Part shown: piece by piece, positions 1-9,787 of the stretch
Layout: the number at the start of each line of letters is the position of its first letter
Numbering within the stretch: the first letter of the stretch is position 1
Assembly: GCA_020747015.1 (NCBI GenBank)
Contig: JAGTJM010000068.1
Span: 62,001 to 126,000 of the forward strand
Length of the DNA stretch: 64,000 nucleotides
Reading direction: 5' to 3'
Source of the DNA: Pyrenochaeta sp. MPI-SDFR-AT-0127
Taxonomy: Eukaryota; Ascomycota; Dothideomycetes; Pleosporales; Cucurbitariaceae
Made by a program: the position numbers and the translations under genes
The notes under the pieces: generated by a model
The model's database searches: none
What the model saw: the letters and a program-made list of their open reading frames with translations, nothing else
Told to the model about the DNA's origin: nothing

Positions 1-13
1 AAGATCCAACTCT

Positions 14-1303
14 CTAAACATCCTCAAGTCCACACCATTCAGCGATGAACAAAGCAATTGCTGTCGTGACTCTCTTAATGCTACTAATGCTGACTTTCTC
101 ATCAAAACCATGCATAGACTCTCCTATCGGTCCATAACACAGCGCCGGGATCTTTTGCTCCAATGCAAATATCCGCGTATCGAGATAAGCTGGCAATGTA
201 ACATTTTCTAATTCTTTTCCCGTGACTTGCTGGTGCACTTTCCTCAATAGTTCTTCTGCTTCACTACCGGGCTCCAGAACGTATCCTTCGGCAAAGAATC
301 CGTTCCAGGTCAACTTTGGCGGCGAGTCCCGAAGGAAAGAATCCGTTGTTGATGCCTTCTGAATTGTGCTTTCGATTCGATCAGCTACTTCTTGGGCTTT
401 GACGCCCGGGAAGAGCGCGACACGGCAATCAATTGTGCACCAGGCTGGCACTGAACTTGCCCAGTCTCCGCCTTCGATCATGGCAACGTTGAGGCTGATA
501 GGTTGATCTAGTTGTTCAAAGTATAGCCTTCCTTTCTTTTGGTCATTCATCTCTTTCTCCAACTCCTTCAATGCGCCCACAATTTTCCATATGGATTCGA
601 TGGCATTGGAACCCTCCTTCGCTTTTAGTACGTGAACGGGTCGGCCGGCGACCGCGACCTTGAACCATATAACACCAACATTGGCCCGGACAAGTAGCTC
701 GTTGGTCGGCTCTGGAATCAAGACAGCATCAGCCGTGTACCCCGCCAGATGAGCAGTCATAGTGCCGTTGCCAGTTGACTCCTCTTCTGGTACAGATTCG
801 ATGATGACTTTGGACGCTGGCTGCTTTCCGATGCTGCGCAATGCATCCAAGGCAAATAAATTGGACACGGCACCCGCAAGCATATCACCGCTCCCACGAC
901 CATACAGCCAATCGCCTTCTATCAAGCCAGAGTATGGGTCGTTCGTCCATAGCTCTACGGGTCCAGTCGGAACGATATCAATATGCCCATTCAGGATTAA
1001 ACTCTTTCCGCCCGGCGTGGTGGATTTGGGCTCGTGAACTCCAATTACTACGGGTGCCTTGGAGTGCTGTGCGCTAAATTTTCCGGCTCCGGAGTGCTGA
1101 GAGAGCACTTTTTGATCCATCTCGAGTTTCGTAGTCGAGTATCCGCGTTCTGTATATTGACGAAATAGCTCTTCCTGAATCTCGTGCTCTTGGCCACGCT
1201 GACCTCCATATCGGACCACCTTCTGGACAAAGGCGATTTCATCGTCGAAGTTCTTGGCGACTGCAGCTTCGATGGAAGCTTTGATTTCTGGTGAAAGCGG
1301 CAT
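14..1303 (-). CDS. M20-family metallo-deacylase (acetylornithine deacetylase / succinyl-diaminopimelate desuccinylase-like)
   Basis: Predicted 429-aa zinc-dependent amide hydrolase that removes an acyl group or cleaves a dipeptide-like substrate. M20 landmarks are in order: NGHIDIVP with the first metal-binding His and the Asp two residues on, GRGSGDM with the bridging Asp, PEEESTGNGT with the catalytic and metal-binding acidic pair, then EPT, the dimerisation-domain GRPVHV, and a late MHGFDE with the last metal His. Length fits ArgE/DapE-like fungal proteins. The reading frame stays open upstream to 1501, but the Met at 1303 begins a normal N-terminus and the 66 extra residues look unlike protein, so I start at 1303. 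No intron is needed. It lies 3 kb from the next gene; whether it belongs to the oxidative cluster to its right is unknown. The substrate cannot be told from sequence. Confidence 0.85.
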   Translation of the reverse strand: MPLSPEIKASIEAAVAKNFDDEIAFVQKVVRYGGQRGQEHEIQEELFRQYTERGYSTTKLEMDQKVLSQHSGAGKFSAQHSKAPVVIGVHEPKSTTPGGKSLILNGHIDIVPTGPVELWTNDPYSGLIEGDWLYGRGSGDMLAGAVSNLFALDALRSIGKQPASKVIIESVPEEESTGNGTMTAHLAGYTADAVLIPEPTNELLVRANVGVIWFKVAVAGRPVHVLKAKEGSNAIESIWKIVGALKELEKEMNDQKKGRLYFEQLDQPISLNVAMIEGGDWASSVPAWCTIDCRVALFPGVKAQEVADRIESTIQKASTTDSFLRDSPPKLTWNGFFAEGYVLEPGSEAEELLRKVHQQVTGKELENVTLPAYLDTRIFALEQKIPALCYGPIGESMHGFDEKVSISSIKRVTTAIALFIAEWCGLEDV

Positions 1304-4300
1304 TCTCCTGGATTCGTGATGCAAATCGGGGGAATTGATCGATATGTGAGGACAACGAAGAGATTTTGCTGGAACACATTCTATATAATAAGCCTTATGG
1401 ATAGCTGTATACACGCCGCACTCGCGGACGGCAATCTCGCCATATCTGGCAAGTCCAAGCGTAACGCTTGGGCGGGGTGGGGTCGCCGTCCCCACCCGCA
1501 ACGCTAGATGTCCGGCAAACCGAACGGCACCGGATTACAACTACAGTTGAGACAAATCGTTGTTATATGCTTTTACAGTAGTCTGTCAGTCTATAAGATA
1601 CACCTGCTATTCGGCTATAGTGAGGGTACAGCGTAGCGTGCTAACAGCATACGGCGCATTTAGCAAATAGAGCCTTTATTACTTACTGTCCACAAGGTGT
1701 ACTGCGACCTCAAGCAGCGGCTCTTGCATCTAATCACACACAGACTAATGCCGTGGGATTTCCTGTATACAATTTCCCAAAGTTCGCGAATCATACTCTT
1801 TCGCCGCAACACCTACCCAATCGTCTCACCTTTGAAGTACTAGCGTTGATTGTTGTCCCTACTTTTCGCTTGAATCTATCTATCGCCGAATTTTCAGCTC
1901 ACTGCAATTTCAAAACCTGGCTATTGATGAACAAGAACAGTGGCCGTATCGCAAAACTCATGTTGTCGCTGCTGAGTTGTGGAACCGCACCAGTCAGGCC
2001 CATCCATTCCCTACCCGCCCCCCAGCGTTGCCGATGACCGTAATGGTAATATAAACTTACTCGAAGCCATGATGCAACTTGAGGATGTTCTGACACTAAA
2101 CAATGATCGGAATAATTATAAAACCTTCTTCGAGTGGTCTATCACTAATGAAGTTCGCTTGACTTGATAGTCCATAGGGCCATGTGTCAGTGATGAGTTT
2201 CTCCCTTAAAGCGCATATCGAAATCGCCATCTTGGCCGACTGTTTCATCATAAAGGGCGAGGAATACAGCCCCATGTGTGATGAATTGGCAAATCAGGTA
2301 CTGCAAAGCAAAGCCCGCAGCGATATCTGCGGGAATGATGCAGGGGTAGTGTATGATGTGGTCGCGAACGAGTAGGAGAACTATCCGCTACATGGTGCAT
2401 TGTTCACACGGATGAAATGGTAAAGTTTGACAAAAGCTTTGGGGCGTTATAGAGCAAAATGCTGGAAGACCTTTGGTCAACGACGCCTGCTTCATCTAGA
2501 AGCATGCTTTAGTTTAAACGGCTTAGCAGAGCATAATAGGAGTCGCAAAGACTTGATAGATTCATTCATATTGATAAGCACGCCAGCATATTTCACATTC
2601 CACTTTCGATAAATCTTGGTTGATAGCATCATCGGTATGCAGCCGCTCGCTTGTTGACATCAATGTGGTTCGATACGAGCTGCTAGCTCGCCTCGTTGAT
2701 CAATGGCTTTTCAGGTCGACTAGCTCATCGCGAGTCGCAACACGAAAGTTTCCCAGCAAGACCCTGGGCCCAACGGTGAACGGGTTGTTCTTCGCTGTTC
2801 CTTGAGTCATTACTGTCAATGCTGCACATGCGATTGTCGCTTGAGACAATCCGTCAACTGAATTTGTCGTTGGATTGTCGCAAATGCGCGAATTTGCTGT
2901 TGTGTCGAAACCCCTACACTTTGGACTATCTTTCATCTTCTTCTCTGTATATTGTCGGAAAAACTACTTATCTCGAAGTTGCCGATGCCATCGATATAGA
3001 CATGGAAACTCACCATGCATTCATTCGACAGCGTAGGGAGCCAGTGCGTAGGTATTCTATATTTGCTTTTCATGCGCCAATTCCCCTTGACATGCTTTTT
3101 GTACGGACGATCCTTCGAAGCTGATCGTCATTTGGCTTGGCAGGGCTGCGATCACGATAGAGCAATCGTTGCGCTGATCATCGCGAGCCCTGTCGTGAGG
3201 GTCTCGGTTCGGGTGCGAGCTTGGCTGCATGAAGGCACGCAAAGATCATTCGTTCCTCCAGACAGGGTTGCCGTTCCCCGGAGATGTGAATACTGATCTT
3301 GAGCGTGAATGGCTGTATGGTGCTATATATTAAGTTCCCCATCACACTTCCACGTGGTTTTGGAGGCTACGGGCTAGGGGTCAGACATTCCGATGCAACT
3401 TCTGGTTCAGTTCATCGTAATCCCCTTCCACATGCATATGCGAGACGAGCACGAGCCCAAGCCCAAGATTCAGAGTCCTCTGCGAACAGGTTTTATTGCA
3501 AAAAGCAGACATGGGATCGTCTATTGGATCCATGGGCGAGGCCTGTGCTGCAGGGAAGTGAACTTGTATTTGCGGGGGGGATGAATGCTTCCATGGTTAA
3601 AGTTCTATGGCGTTCATCAACGGCTTGGGTGGCGCTCTGACGCACGACTTTGATGGCGTGTTGAGGTTCAGGATGACACACGTGTTTTTGAAGCGGGAGC
3701 CCAATGTGGCGTTCGACGACCCTGATGACGCCCAGGACACCCAGGACACCCAGGTAGAGGTTCAAGTCTCTCTTGAACCGCAGTATTCACCGGTTTCCAT
3801 TAAGGATCTACGAGATGTATAGTGGACGCTACAGCGACAACCATGTAGCGAATCCTAACACCACTTTTGTTCTGCATACTTAACAATATATACTGTTCGA
3901 ATGAGATATGGGTTGTGCAGAGAGCTGGGCGTTTGCGCAAGCAGATGTGGGGGACGTGCGCGCGGAGTCGGGAGCGTGTGCAGCAATGGTGTACATTGTG
4001 TGCAGCGATGGTGTACATTGTGTGTAGCGATGGAGGAGGTCTGGGCGCTTATGCCAGGTCGCGGAGACACTCCCGTCTGCTGCCAAGCCTTCTACGTCCG
4101 TATTGCAAACTAACTTTCCGCACCCTTTCAGCTGGTGACCGCTGGCGGCCAATCAATGGCGGCAACTTTGGTAATGTTCCTGTTTCAAACCCCCCTTTGT
4201 GGCAACATCACTGTTTGCAGATGGTCGAAGTGAAATGCAAATATCATGCGACTCCAATGGTGTCTGACTATGTAAAGCCTTCGCAAGAGCCAAACTCTCC

Positions 4301-4344
4301 AACTATGTGAAACCAGTACATATTCTTTACCTACATTTCAAATC
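1304..4344. other. 3-kb gap without a supportable gene
   Basis: Only short overlapping frames of about 60-150 codons occur here, none with a recognisable domain. The stretch contains a short 22-bp tandem repeat (listed separately) and a duplicated ACACCCAGG unit near 3730-3750. I read it as intergenic DNA, possibly with decayed gene remnants. Confidence 0.5.
3976..4033. repeat. 22-bp tandem repeat, about 2.6 copies
   Basis: Units at 3976-3997 and 3998-4019 differ by one base (AGCA/AGCG), and a partial third unit runs to 4033. The core is GTGTGCAGC.ATGGTGTACATT. It is a minisatellite; no function is inferred. Confidence 0.85.
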
Positions 4345-5741
4345 ATGTCTGGGCTATCTTCAGCAAATGTAGCTCATCTTACCTATCATGATAGGTATCG
4401 GTCAGTCATTGCAATATCTGTTTGTTTTCCGTTAAGTACACTTGCTGTTGCCCTTCGCTTCACGGCGCGGAAAATATCTGGGGCTGGGATCTGGTATGAT
4501 GACTGGCTCTCCCTTGTTGGATTGGTATGTAATAGCAATGACCTTTTTGTATTCTAGTACGCTAACGAGATGTGCTGCGCAGCTTACAACGGGAGTGTTC
4601 GTCTCCCTTATCCTCGTTGGTAAGGGCCTTGACCTGCTTGTGGGTGCTTTCATCGTCTGACATTCATATTAGATCTCCCAGATGATGCTGCCATTCGAGG
4701 GGAAGAGATTCCACAGAGCACTATCAATGAAAACTCAAAGACTGTTTACGTTGCTGAGTTGTTTTATTACATCTCTCAATTGACACTGAAAGCCTCCATT
4801 TTAGCATTCTACTGGAGGTTATTCAAACGCTCTTCAATACGACTTCCAATATACCTTACTACGAGCTTTGTAGTGATATGGTTCATCTCATCAGTAAGTC
4901 TAGCGAATGTCCCATGTGTACAACAGACTATCACTATTACAGTTGGTCGTCGTTGGTATTGCTCCACTATCCGTGACAACAGTGCTAATTGTACGCCTAT
5001 ATCCAGATGTTCCTGACCCTTTTCCAATGCCTTCCCGTCGCTGCCCTGTGGACTCCAGCCTTGAAGTCGTCAGCTAGATGCATTCAGTTAGAACCATTTT
5101 TCTTTGCTACATCCATTCCCAACATCTTAGCTGATCTTCTGCTACTTGCACTTCCCATGCCCTACGTCTGGAGACTGAGGATTACATTTACACAAAAGTT
5201 ATGTGTTACAGGATTCATGCTGCTCGGTAGCTTGTAAGTCAATTGTGTGCCTTGAGGTAGATGCTTCCTAGGAAAGGGCTGACATGATTCATCAATTAGC
5301 GTTCTGATCGCTTCAGCCGTTCGCCTCCGCAAACTTCTGGTCTTGGATATCAATGGGTTTGCTGCAAATTGGGCTGTGGAGGATGCTGTCTTTTGGAGCT
5401 CGATAGAGAACTGTCTTGGCGTCATCTGCATCTGTCTCCCTTCGCTTCGACCAATCGTCAAACTCTTTCCTTTTGGATCGCATTTCGGTAAGAGTTTGGA
5501 TTCAGATACCCCAAATGATCCTTCCTCAAGGCCTACTGTGCTAGATCATGGAGTAGGCAAGAAAGATACACAAACCGACGAGTATGAGCTCCTAGAGCGA
5601 GATCAAGGCTCCTGCTGGGTCGAAACGGGGGGATCTACCAAAGAGCATTCTATTGAGACAACGGAAAGAGAGTGTATCACTGTGCAGACTAACATCCATG
5701 TGTCGTCTATGGATATGGAAAAGCGGATTGGAGGCATTTAG
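4345..5741 (+). CDS. Fungal rhodopsin-domain integral membrane protein (SAT4/PTH11-like)
   Basis: Five-exon gene: 4345-4524, 4583-4619, 4673-4893, 5007-5233 and 5300-5741. It encodes a polytopic membrane protein of the fungal rhodopsin-like family, related to PTH11-type receptors. Family marks in order are R(F/Y)..R near residue 40, YDDW followed by TM2, an extracellular LPDDAAI stretch, VAELFYYISQLTLKASIL (TM), FYWRLF, FQCLPVAALW, and the late SAVRLRKL loop. The C-terminal tail is hydrophilic and acidic, as usual. Splice joins keep frame (LVGL|LTTG, LVG|DLPDD, WFISS|MFLTLF). The third intron has an internal acceptor at 4942, but using it would need a further 16-nt intron, so a single 113-nt intron is preferred. 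Members act as putative plasma-membrane receptors or lack known function. It sits at the left edge of the oxidative cluster; membership is uncertain. Confidence 0.85.
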
Positions 5742-6596
5742 TGTTACAATATTCGGACTCGAAAACTTGTACCGCATTATTGTAACAGTTTTCTTTTTAA
5801 ATTAATGAAAATTTTGCGCACACTCTCAAATGACAGTAACTCAAAGATTCATACTTTCAGTGGCACCGCTTGATTCGGCGAAACTTCAGATCAGAAGTAA
5901 TTTTATGTTATATCATATACTATTATTACCTATATAAGCTTATTTATAGACGTTTCTATATTATTTAACTACTAGATAGCGGGTGCTTCAAGTTTGGATC
6001 TATGTAACTGAGAAATGACCTCAGTACGTAACGCTAGCTAATAAGATTAAATCTAGGTAGATCTTGTGCCGGTGCACAGTGTAGTTATCTTAGATACCAG
6101 CTGGGCCGAGAGTACTTAAATCGAAATAGAGCCAGTGAGGCTTAGTTCAAATATATGCACGAGGGCGAGGATTCAAGGAGGCATCCAACACCACTCAACA
6201 TAGGACACACAGAACGAATCCCAACTCAATTGCCTTACCCTTTTTCATCTATAATGACCTCTTATGACGTTAGCTGCATGAGTCTCTACCTAAGGGAGTA
6301 TCCGGCTTTGATCCTCCTACTCCTGTACAATCTAAGCAACCCGAATTAACCTAATTAGCTAGATAGCTTAGCTGCCCTCTTCTTAAGGGCTATATACGTG
6401 ACTACAGATATTATGATTAATGATTAATGAATGAAAATACATATCTATTTTTATCGTGGAATTTGCCTTTTCATCTAGTCAATATATACTGATATATTAC
6501 TGATAGATATATAGTAGAAGTATAGACTACTTTTAGTATCTTTTCTCAACTATTACTAGCTACCGTTCTTTATATATCAGCCTAAGGAATTCTAGT
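5742..6596. other. AT-rich intergenic stretch
   Basis: Strongly AT-rich, TA-stepped sequence, for example around 5900-5960 and 6400-6590, with no credible gene. It resembles other AT-rich islands in the window (17100-17350, 31200-31460) and may be mutated repeat DNA. No open frame over 64 codons is present. Confidence 0.6.
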
Positions 6597-7370
6597 CTAG
6601 CTTCGCTTTATTTCTTCGTTTCTAATTGCTAGCGTCATAGTCCATATTGATGCAGCGATGAGTGTGACAGTGGCTAAAGCTGCAAGATTAGAGACGACAA
6701 CGCTATTGTCCATGCTCAAAGCGCACCAAACGGGCCATCCCAAACCACAATTAGCCATGCCATATGTGCAAGTTACAATTGCAGCAATAATCCAGCTCTT
6801 CCATCCCGTAATATGCGGTCTTAAGATATAGACGATTGTCGCGCTCAAGATCGGGCTTGTTGCATGAATCGCTGGAAACCAAAGCGGGAATCCGGCGATT
6901 GCTAGAGGTTGTTTACCGTAGTAGGTGTACATGCCGAGGTACATGGCTGGATACTCGAGTATCAAGTTTGCAGTAAATGACTTGAGCCACAACCACCATA
7001 TATCCTTGCGCGTTGTGTTTTTGCAAGAGATTGTCAGGAAAAACCAGTATCCTTGGCCACCAACAAACCAAGTATAACAAGGAATGACGAAATAGGGCAT
7101 CGGGCGACCGAAAAACTCGAAAGCTATCCAACTACCCTCACGGGGGAAGAAACAGAAACCCATGACATCGATGATCGGCTCGAAAGCAGAAGCGATTGTC
7201 CCACCCACAAAGAACCAGAACGCCGTGCTGTCTTTTTTTCGGAGGCCATTGACAACGAAGTACAGGAATATGAGGACGGGCACGTGTGTTAACGTGGTTG
7301 CAACGACTTGTCCCTCGTAGGGAATGGAGAGGCCCGCTGGTGGACGACTTGAGGTACCAGGAACAAACAT
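6597..7370 (-). CDS. Seven-TM membrane protein, possible distant relative of the AveC-like family
   Basis: Single-exon 257-aa protein with about seven hydrophobic segments (rough residues 22-42, 51-73, 92-111, 128-148, 162-182, 191-211, 223-248). I cannot assign a named family with certainty. Polar residues buried in membrane segments suggest an enzyme: VGGTIASAFEPIIDVMG in TM2, FFGRPMPYFVIPCY leading into TM3, and LILEYPAMYLGMYTYYG in TM4. The layout (GG..A....D in one helix, an aromatic/Gly loop, a P..Y/V helix, then an acidic residue followed by G.Y.Y) parallels the AveC-like protein encoded next door on the opposite strand. That homology is inference. The size would also suit Pyr4-type meroterpenoid cyclases, but the motifs do not match them. 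The gene shares a 0.6-kb divergent promoter with the AveC-like gene. Confidence 0.7.
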   Translation of the reverse strand: MFVPGTSSRPPAGLSIPYEGQVVATTLTHVPVLIFLYFVVNGLRKKDSTAFWFFVGGTIASAFEPIIDVMGFCFFPREGSWIAFEFFGRPMPYFVIPCYTWFVGGQGYWFFLTISCKNTTRKDIWWLWLKSFTANLILEYPAMYLGMYTYYGKQPLAIAGFPLWFPAIHATSPILSATIVYILRPHITGWKSWIIAAIVTCTYGMANCGLGWPVWCALSMDNSVVVSNLAALATVTLIAASIWTMTLAIRNEEIKRS

Positions 7371-7986
7371 ATTAGCCGCAATGACCAGTGTGGAGTGAAC
7401 TTAATGGATCGACTGTTTGCTCTTGCTGCGTTCTACCGGAAGATTGGCCGGATTTAATATCTTATCGACACGCTAAGATAGGATCTAGCCATCCCGGGTG
7501 TAGTCACATGGCCCAAGAATCTTCCTCCCGAGGTCCGGAAGCACACCATCAATCTCCGACCCCTTGTACATTCAAACAACGAGCAGGAATTGTGTTCGCC
7601 GTGAAGGCGGGTCTGCCGTTCCCGCAAGTTTCTGGTTCGAAGCTTTAAGTTACAGCCCCGAATCAACATGGATTTTATGTTTTAAACGTGGTTCATTACG
7701 ACTATAAGGCTACTGCTAGCATATATGGCTCGCACTTCGATTGGTGGCTGGAAGGTTATATATGCTCACATAAACCAGTAGAGTGCGGATGCGTGCTCTT
7801 CCAGACCTTGAATATTGACAATGTGTCCGGAGTATCATACCAACACCCGACCCGGAACGATCTAACAGCATACGGAAGAGTCAACTCCGTGCTCCATTAC
7901 TTCTTTGTTACCGTACAATGCGCATTGAAAAGATTGTTCCACGTCTCGCAATTAACCAGGTCCATTTCTCTGCCAAGCAAGCGACT
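7371..7986. promoter_or_regulatory. Divergent promoter between two membrane-protein genes
   Basis: The 616-bp spacer separates start codons at 7370 (minus) and 7987 (plus). It holds four CCGGA elements, at 7436-7440, 7448-7452, 7535-7539 and 7827-7831. The first two form CGG-N8-CCG. These are the kind of half-sites bound by Zn2Cys6 regulators. Binding by the regulator encoded in this cluster is inference. Confidence 0.4.
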
Positions 7987-9063
7987 ATGCCACAACGCAA
8001 TACTACATCCACAACAATAATTCGCTATACTCCGGACGAGGAAGATCCGCTACTAGGCCACCAAACCCACAGCACTGTGCATTCAGATCGTGCTGGAACA
8101 GCGTCTGCATTCGCCGCATTTGGCTTCCTATGGACTATCATCTCTATTCAAGCGTTCATACGTTGGGTCGCATCGCCCACCGAATTCCGGCCTGCACCTG
8201 TGCTGGGTCCGGATGACATCGAAAAGTGGCGTCTGATTTGTCTGCGCATATTTGAGGCGCTTAGTGTCGGAGTCCTCGCTGCACACTTGTGGTTCTGCTT
8301 GCTCGTGCCGCTGTTTCCATGGTTACGCAATTGTCGCAGCGTCGATGAAAAAGGAGCTCTCTCACTTGATGGCCGTCATGTCTTTGGGGGATTGATTGCG
8401 GTGTTTGCGGATGGCTTCCTTAATTGTCACCAATATATCTTCATGTGGAACTCGCACAGCATCAATATGGGTGTATGGGCGAAGTTTCTCCCTTTTCATA
8501 ACCACAACTCGTCCAGTCGGTACGCTGAGTCGCTGCTTTGGGGCCCTCCAATGTACGTCTACTTCTGTGCTGGGTTTGGCATCTTGGGACACCATCTTGC
8601 CCGCAGAGTTCGAGACCGATGGCCTAGCCTCACCAATGCCGGGCTGTTAACAATCGTGTGGATTGTTGAGGTAATTTTTGACTTCATCATCGAAAACACG
8701 GCTATCAGAATTACCCATGGCTACGGTTTTGCGAAAACATATGGGCCGTTAACGTTGTTCCCTGGAAAAGTCCACCAGTTCCCCATATACGAGTCCCTCT
8801 TCGTGGGCAGTTTGGGTTGCTTGTTCACGGCAATGAGACTTAAAGCCTACGATGACCCAGACGGCCTTTCTCCGATTGAGAAGGGCTATTGGAATTGGCC
8901 TCAAAAACTTCATGGTGCGGTGCGGTCCTTCGCTATCATTGGTTTCTGCGCTGCAGCCGTGCTAATGCTATACCATCTACCGCTGAACTGGTTGGGGGTA
9001 ATTGGCGACTGTCATGCAGATATGCCCAGCTATATGAAGCCGGGTCCAGTACATGTCGCTTGA
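7987..9063 (+). CDS. AveC-like (spirocyclase-family) integral membrane protein
   Basis: 358-aa polytopic membrane protein in one exon. The order of conserved blocks matches the bacterial AveC-like family, whose founder AveC performs dehydration and spiroketal formation in avermectin biosynthesis. The blocks are a helix GGLIAVFADGFLN, then NSHSINMGVW, the PPMYVYF helix, RDRWPSL, a helix with an FDFIIEN acidic pair, YGPLTLFPGKVHQFPIYE, and a C-terminal YHLPLNWLG segment. About seven membrane helices are visible. The N-terminus carries an acidic DEEDPLL-type sequence. An in-frame ATG at 7918 would add 23 unlike residues, so I start at 7987. The actual reaction in this fungus is unknown; a membrane cyclase, dehydratase or isomerase acting on a lipophilic intermediate is the best guess. 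Neighbouring P450s and monooxygenases support a metabolic role. Confidence 0.8.
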   Translation: MPQRNTTSTTIIRYTPDEEDPLLGHQTHSTVHSDRAGTASAFAAFGFLWTIISIQAFIRWVASPTEFRPAPVLGPDDIEKWRLICLRIFEALSVGVLAAHLWFCLLVPLFPWLRNCRSVDEKGALSLDGRHVFGGLIAVFADGFLNCHQYIFMWNSHSINMGVWAKFLPFHNHNSSSRYAESLLWGPPMYVYFCAGFGILGHHLARRVRDRWPSLTNAGLLTIVWIVEVIFDFIIENTAIRITHGYGFAKTYGPLTLFPGKVHQFPIYESLFVGSLGCLFTAMRLKAYDDPDGLSPIEKGYWNWPQKLHGAVRSFAIIGFCAAAVLMLYHLPLNWLGVIGDCHADMPSYMKPGPVHVA

Positions 9064-9787
9064 TAACAAGCCAAATTGTACGGTAATGTCGACAAAAAAT
9101 GCCTCATGCCGGAATAGTGTTGAAATGCTTAGTCTTTGTGGAGGACCTGAGAAACAGTGCTTGTATCTAATGATTGAGGAAGATAACACAAGATATCTTG
9201 GGAAGGACTCATGTTACGCCTCCTCATGTTGACGTCTGATATTTGATTAATACACCTTCTACCTCAAAGTAGGACTAGTGGTTGATATTATGAACCGACC
9301 CTTTTGCTGTTCAAAAGTTCATCGGTCTATACAGCTTTTCTCTGGTTTGATAAAAAATTTGAAGCGTATAACTTGCAACAAATGACGAGCTTCAAAAGGT
9401 ATATCGCTCAGAACTACCTGCTTGCCCCTGGTACAATTACATTAGACAATCGAGCAGTACCCCAATTATACTGCTACCACTAGCGCCTGTAACGTGCAGC
9501 TGTGCTCTAGGTAGTAGGATGGTTAGCAACAATTGAAAGTGTCAGTATCAGCGCTGCGCGGCCCTACGTATTTTACCACTGCGACGCTTCCTTCTTTGTG
9601 GCCATTCACTAATTAGCAGACTATAGTGCAATCAGACATCCATATTTGACCCTTACACCCCAAATCTGAGAGCAGTTTAGTAGATGTTTTAACTGATCAT
9701 AAGTCTATGTTTCGCATAGGCTATTATCTCTCACAGCATTGTAAATGCCCATAGATTACAGTCACACCCGGACCGAGCTTGTGTTAA
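9064..9787. other. Tail-to-tail intergenic spacer
   Basis: The 3' ends of the AveC-like gene and the first P450 gene converge here. No open frame or motif worth reporting is seen; it should contain both 3' UTRs. Confidence 0.6.

Noticed and set aside
6597..7370. Pyr4-type meroterpenoid cyclase
   Set aside because: Size and 7-TM topology fit, but the usual Pyr4 motifs are not visible, and no prenyltransferase or PKS is near.
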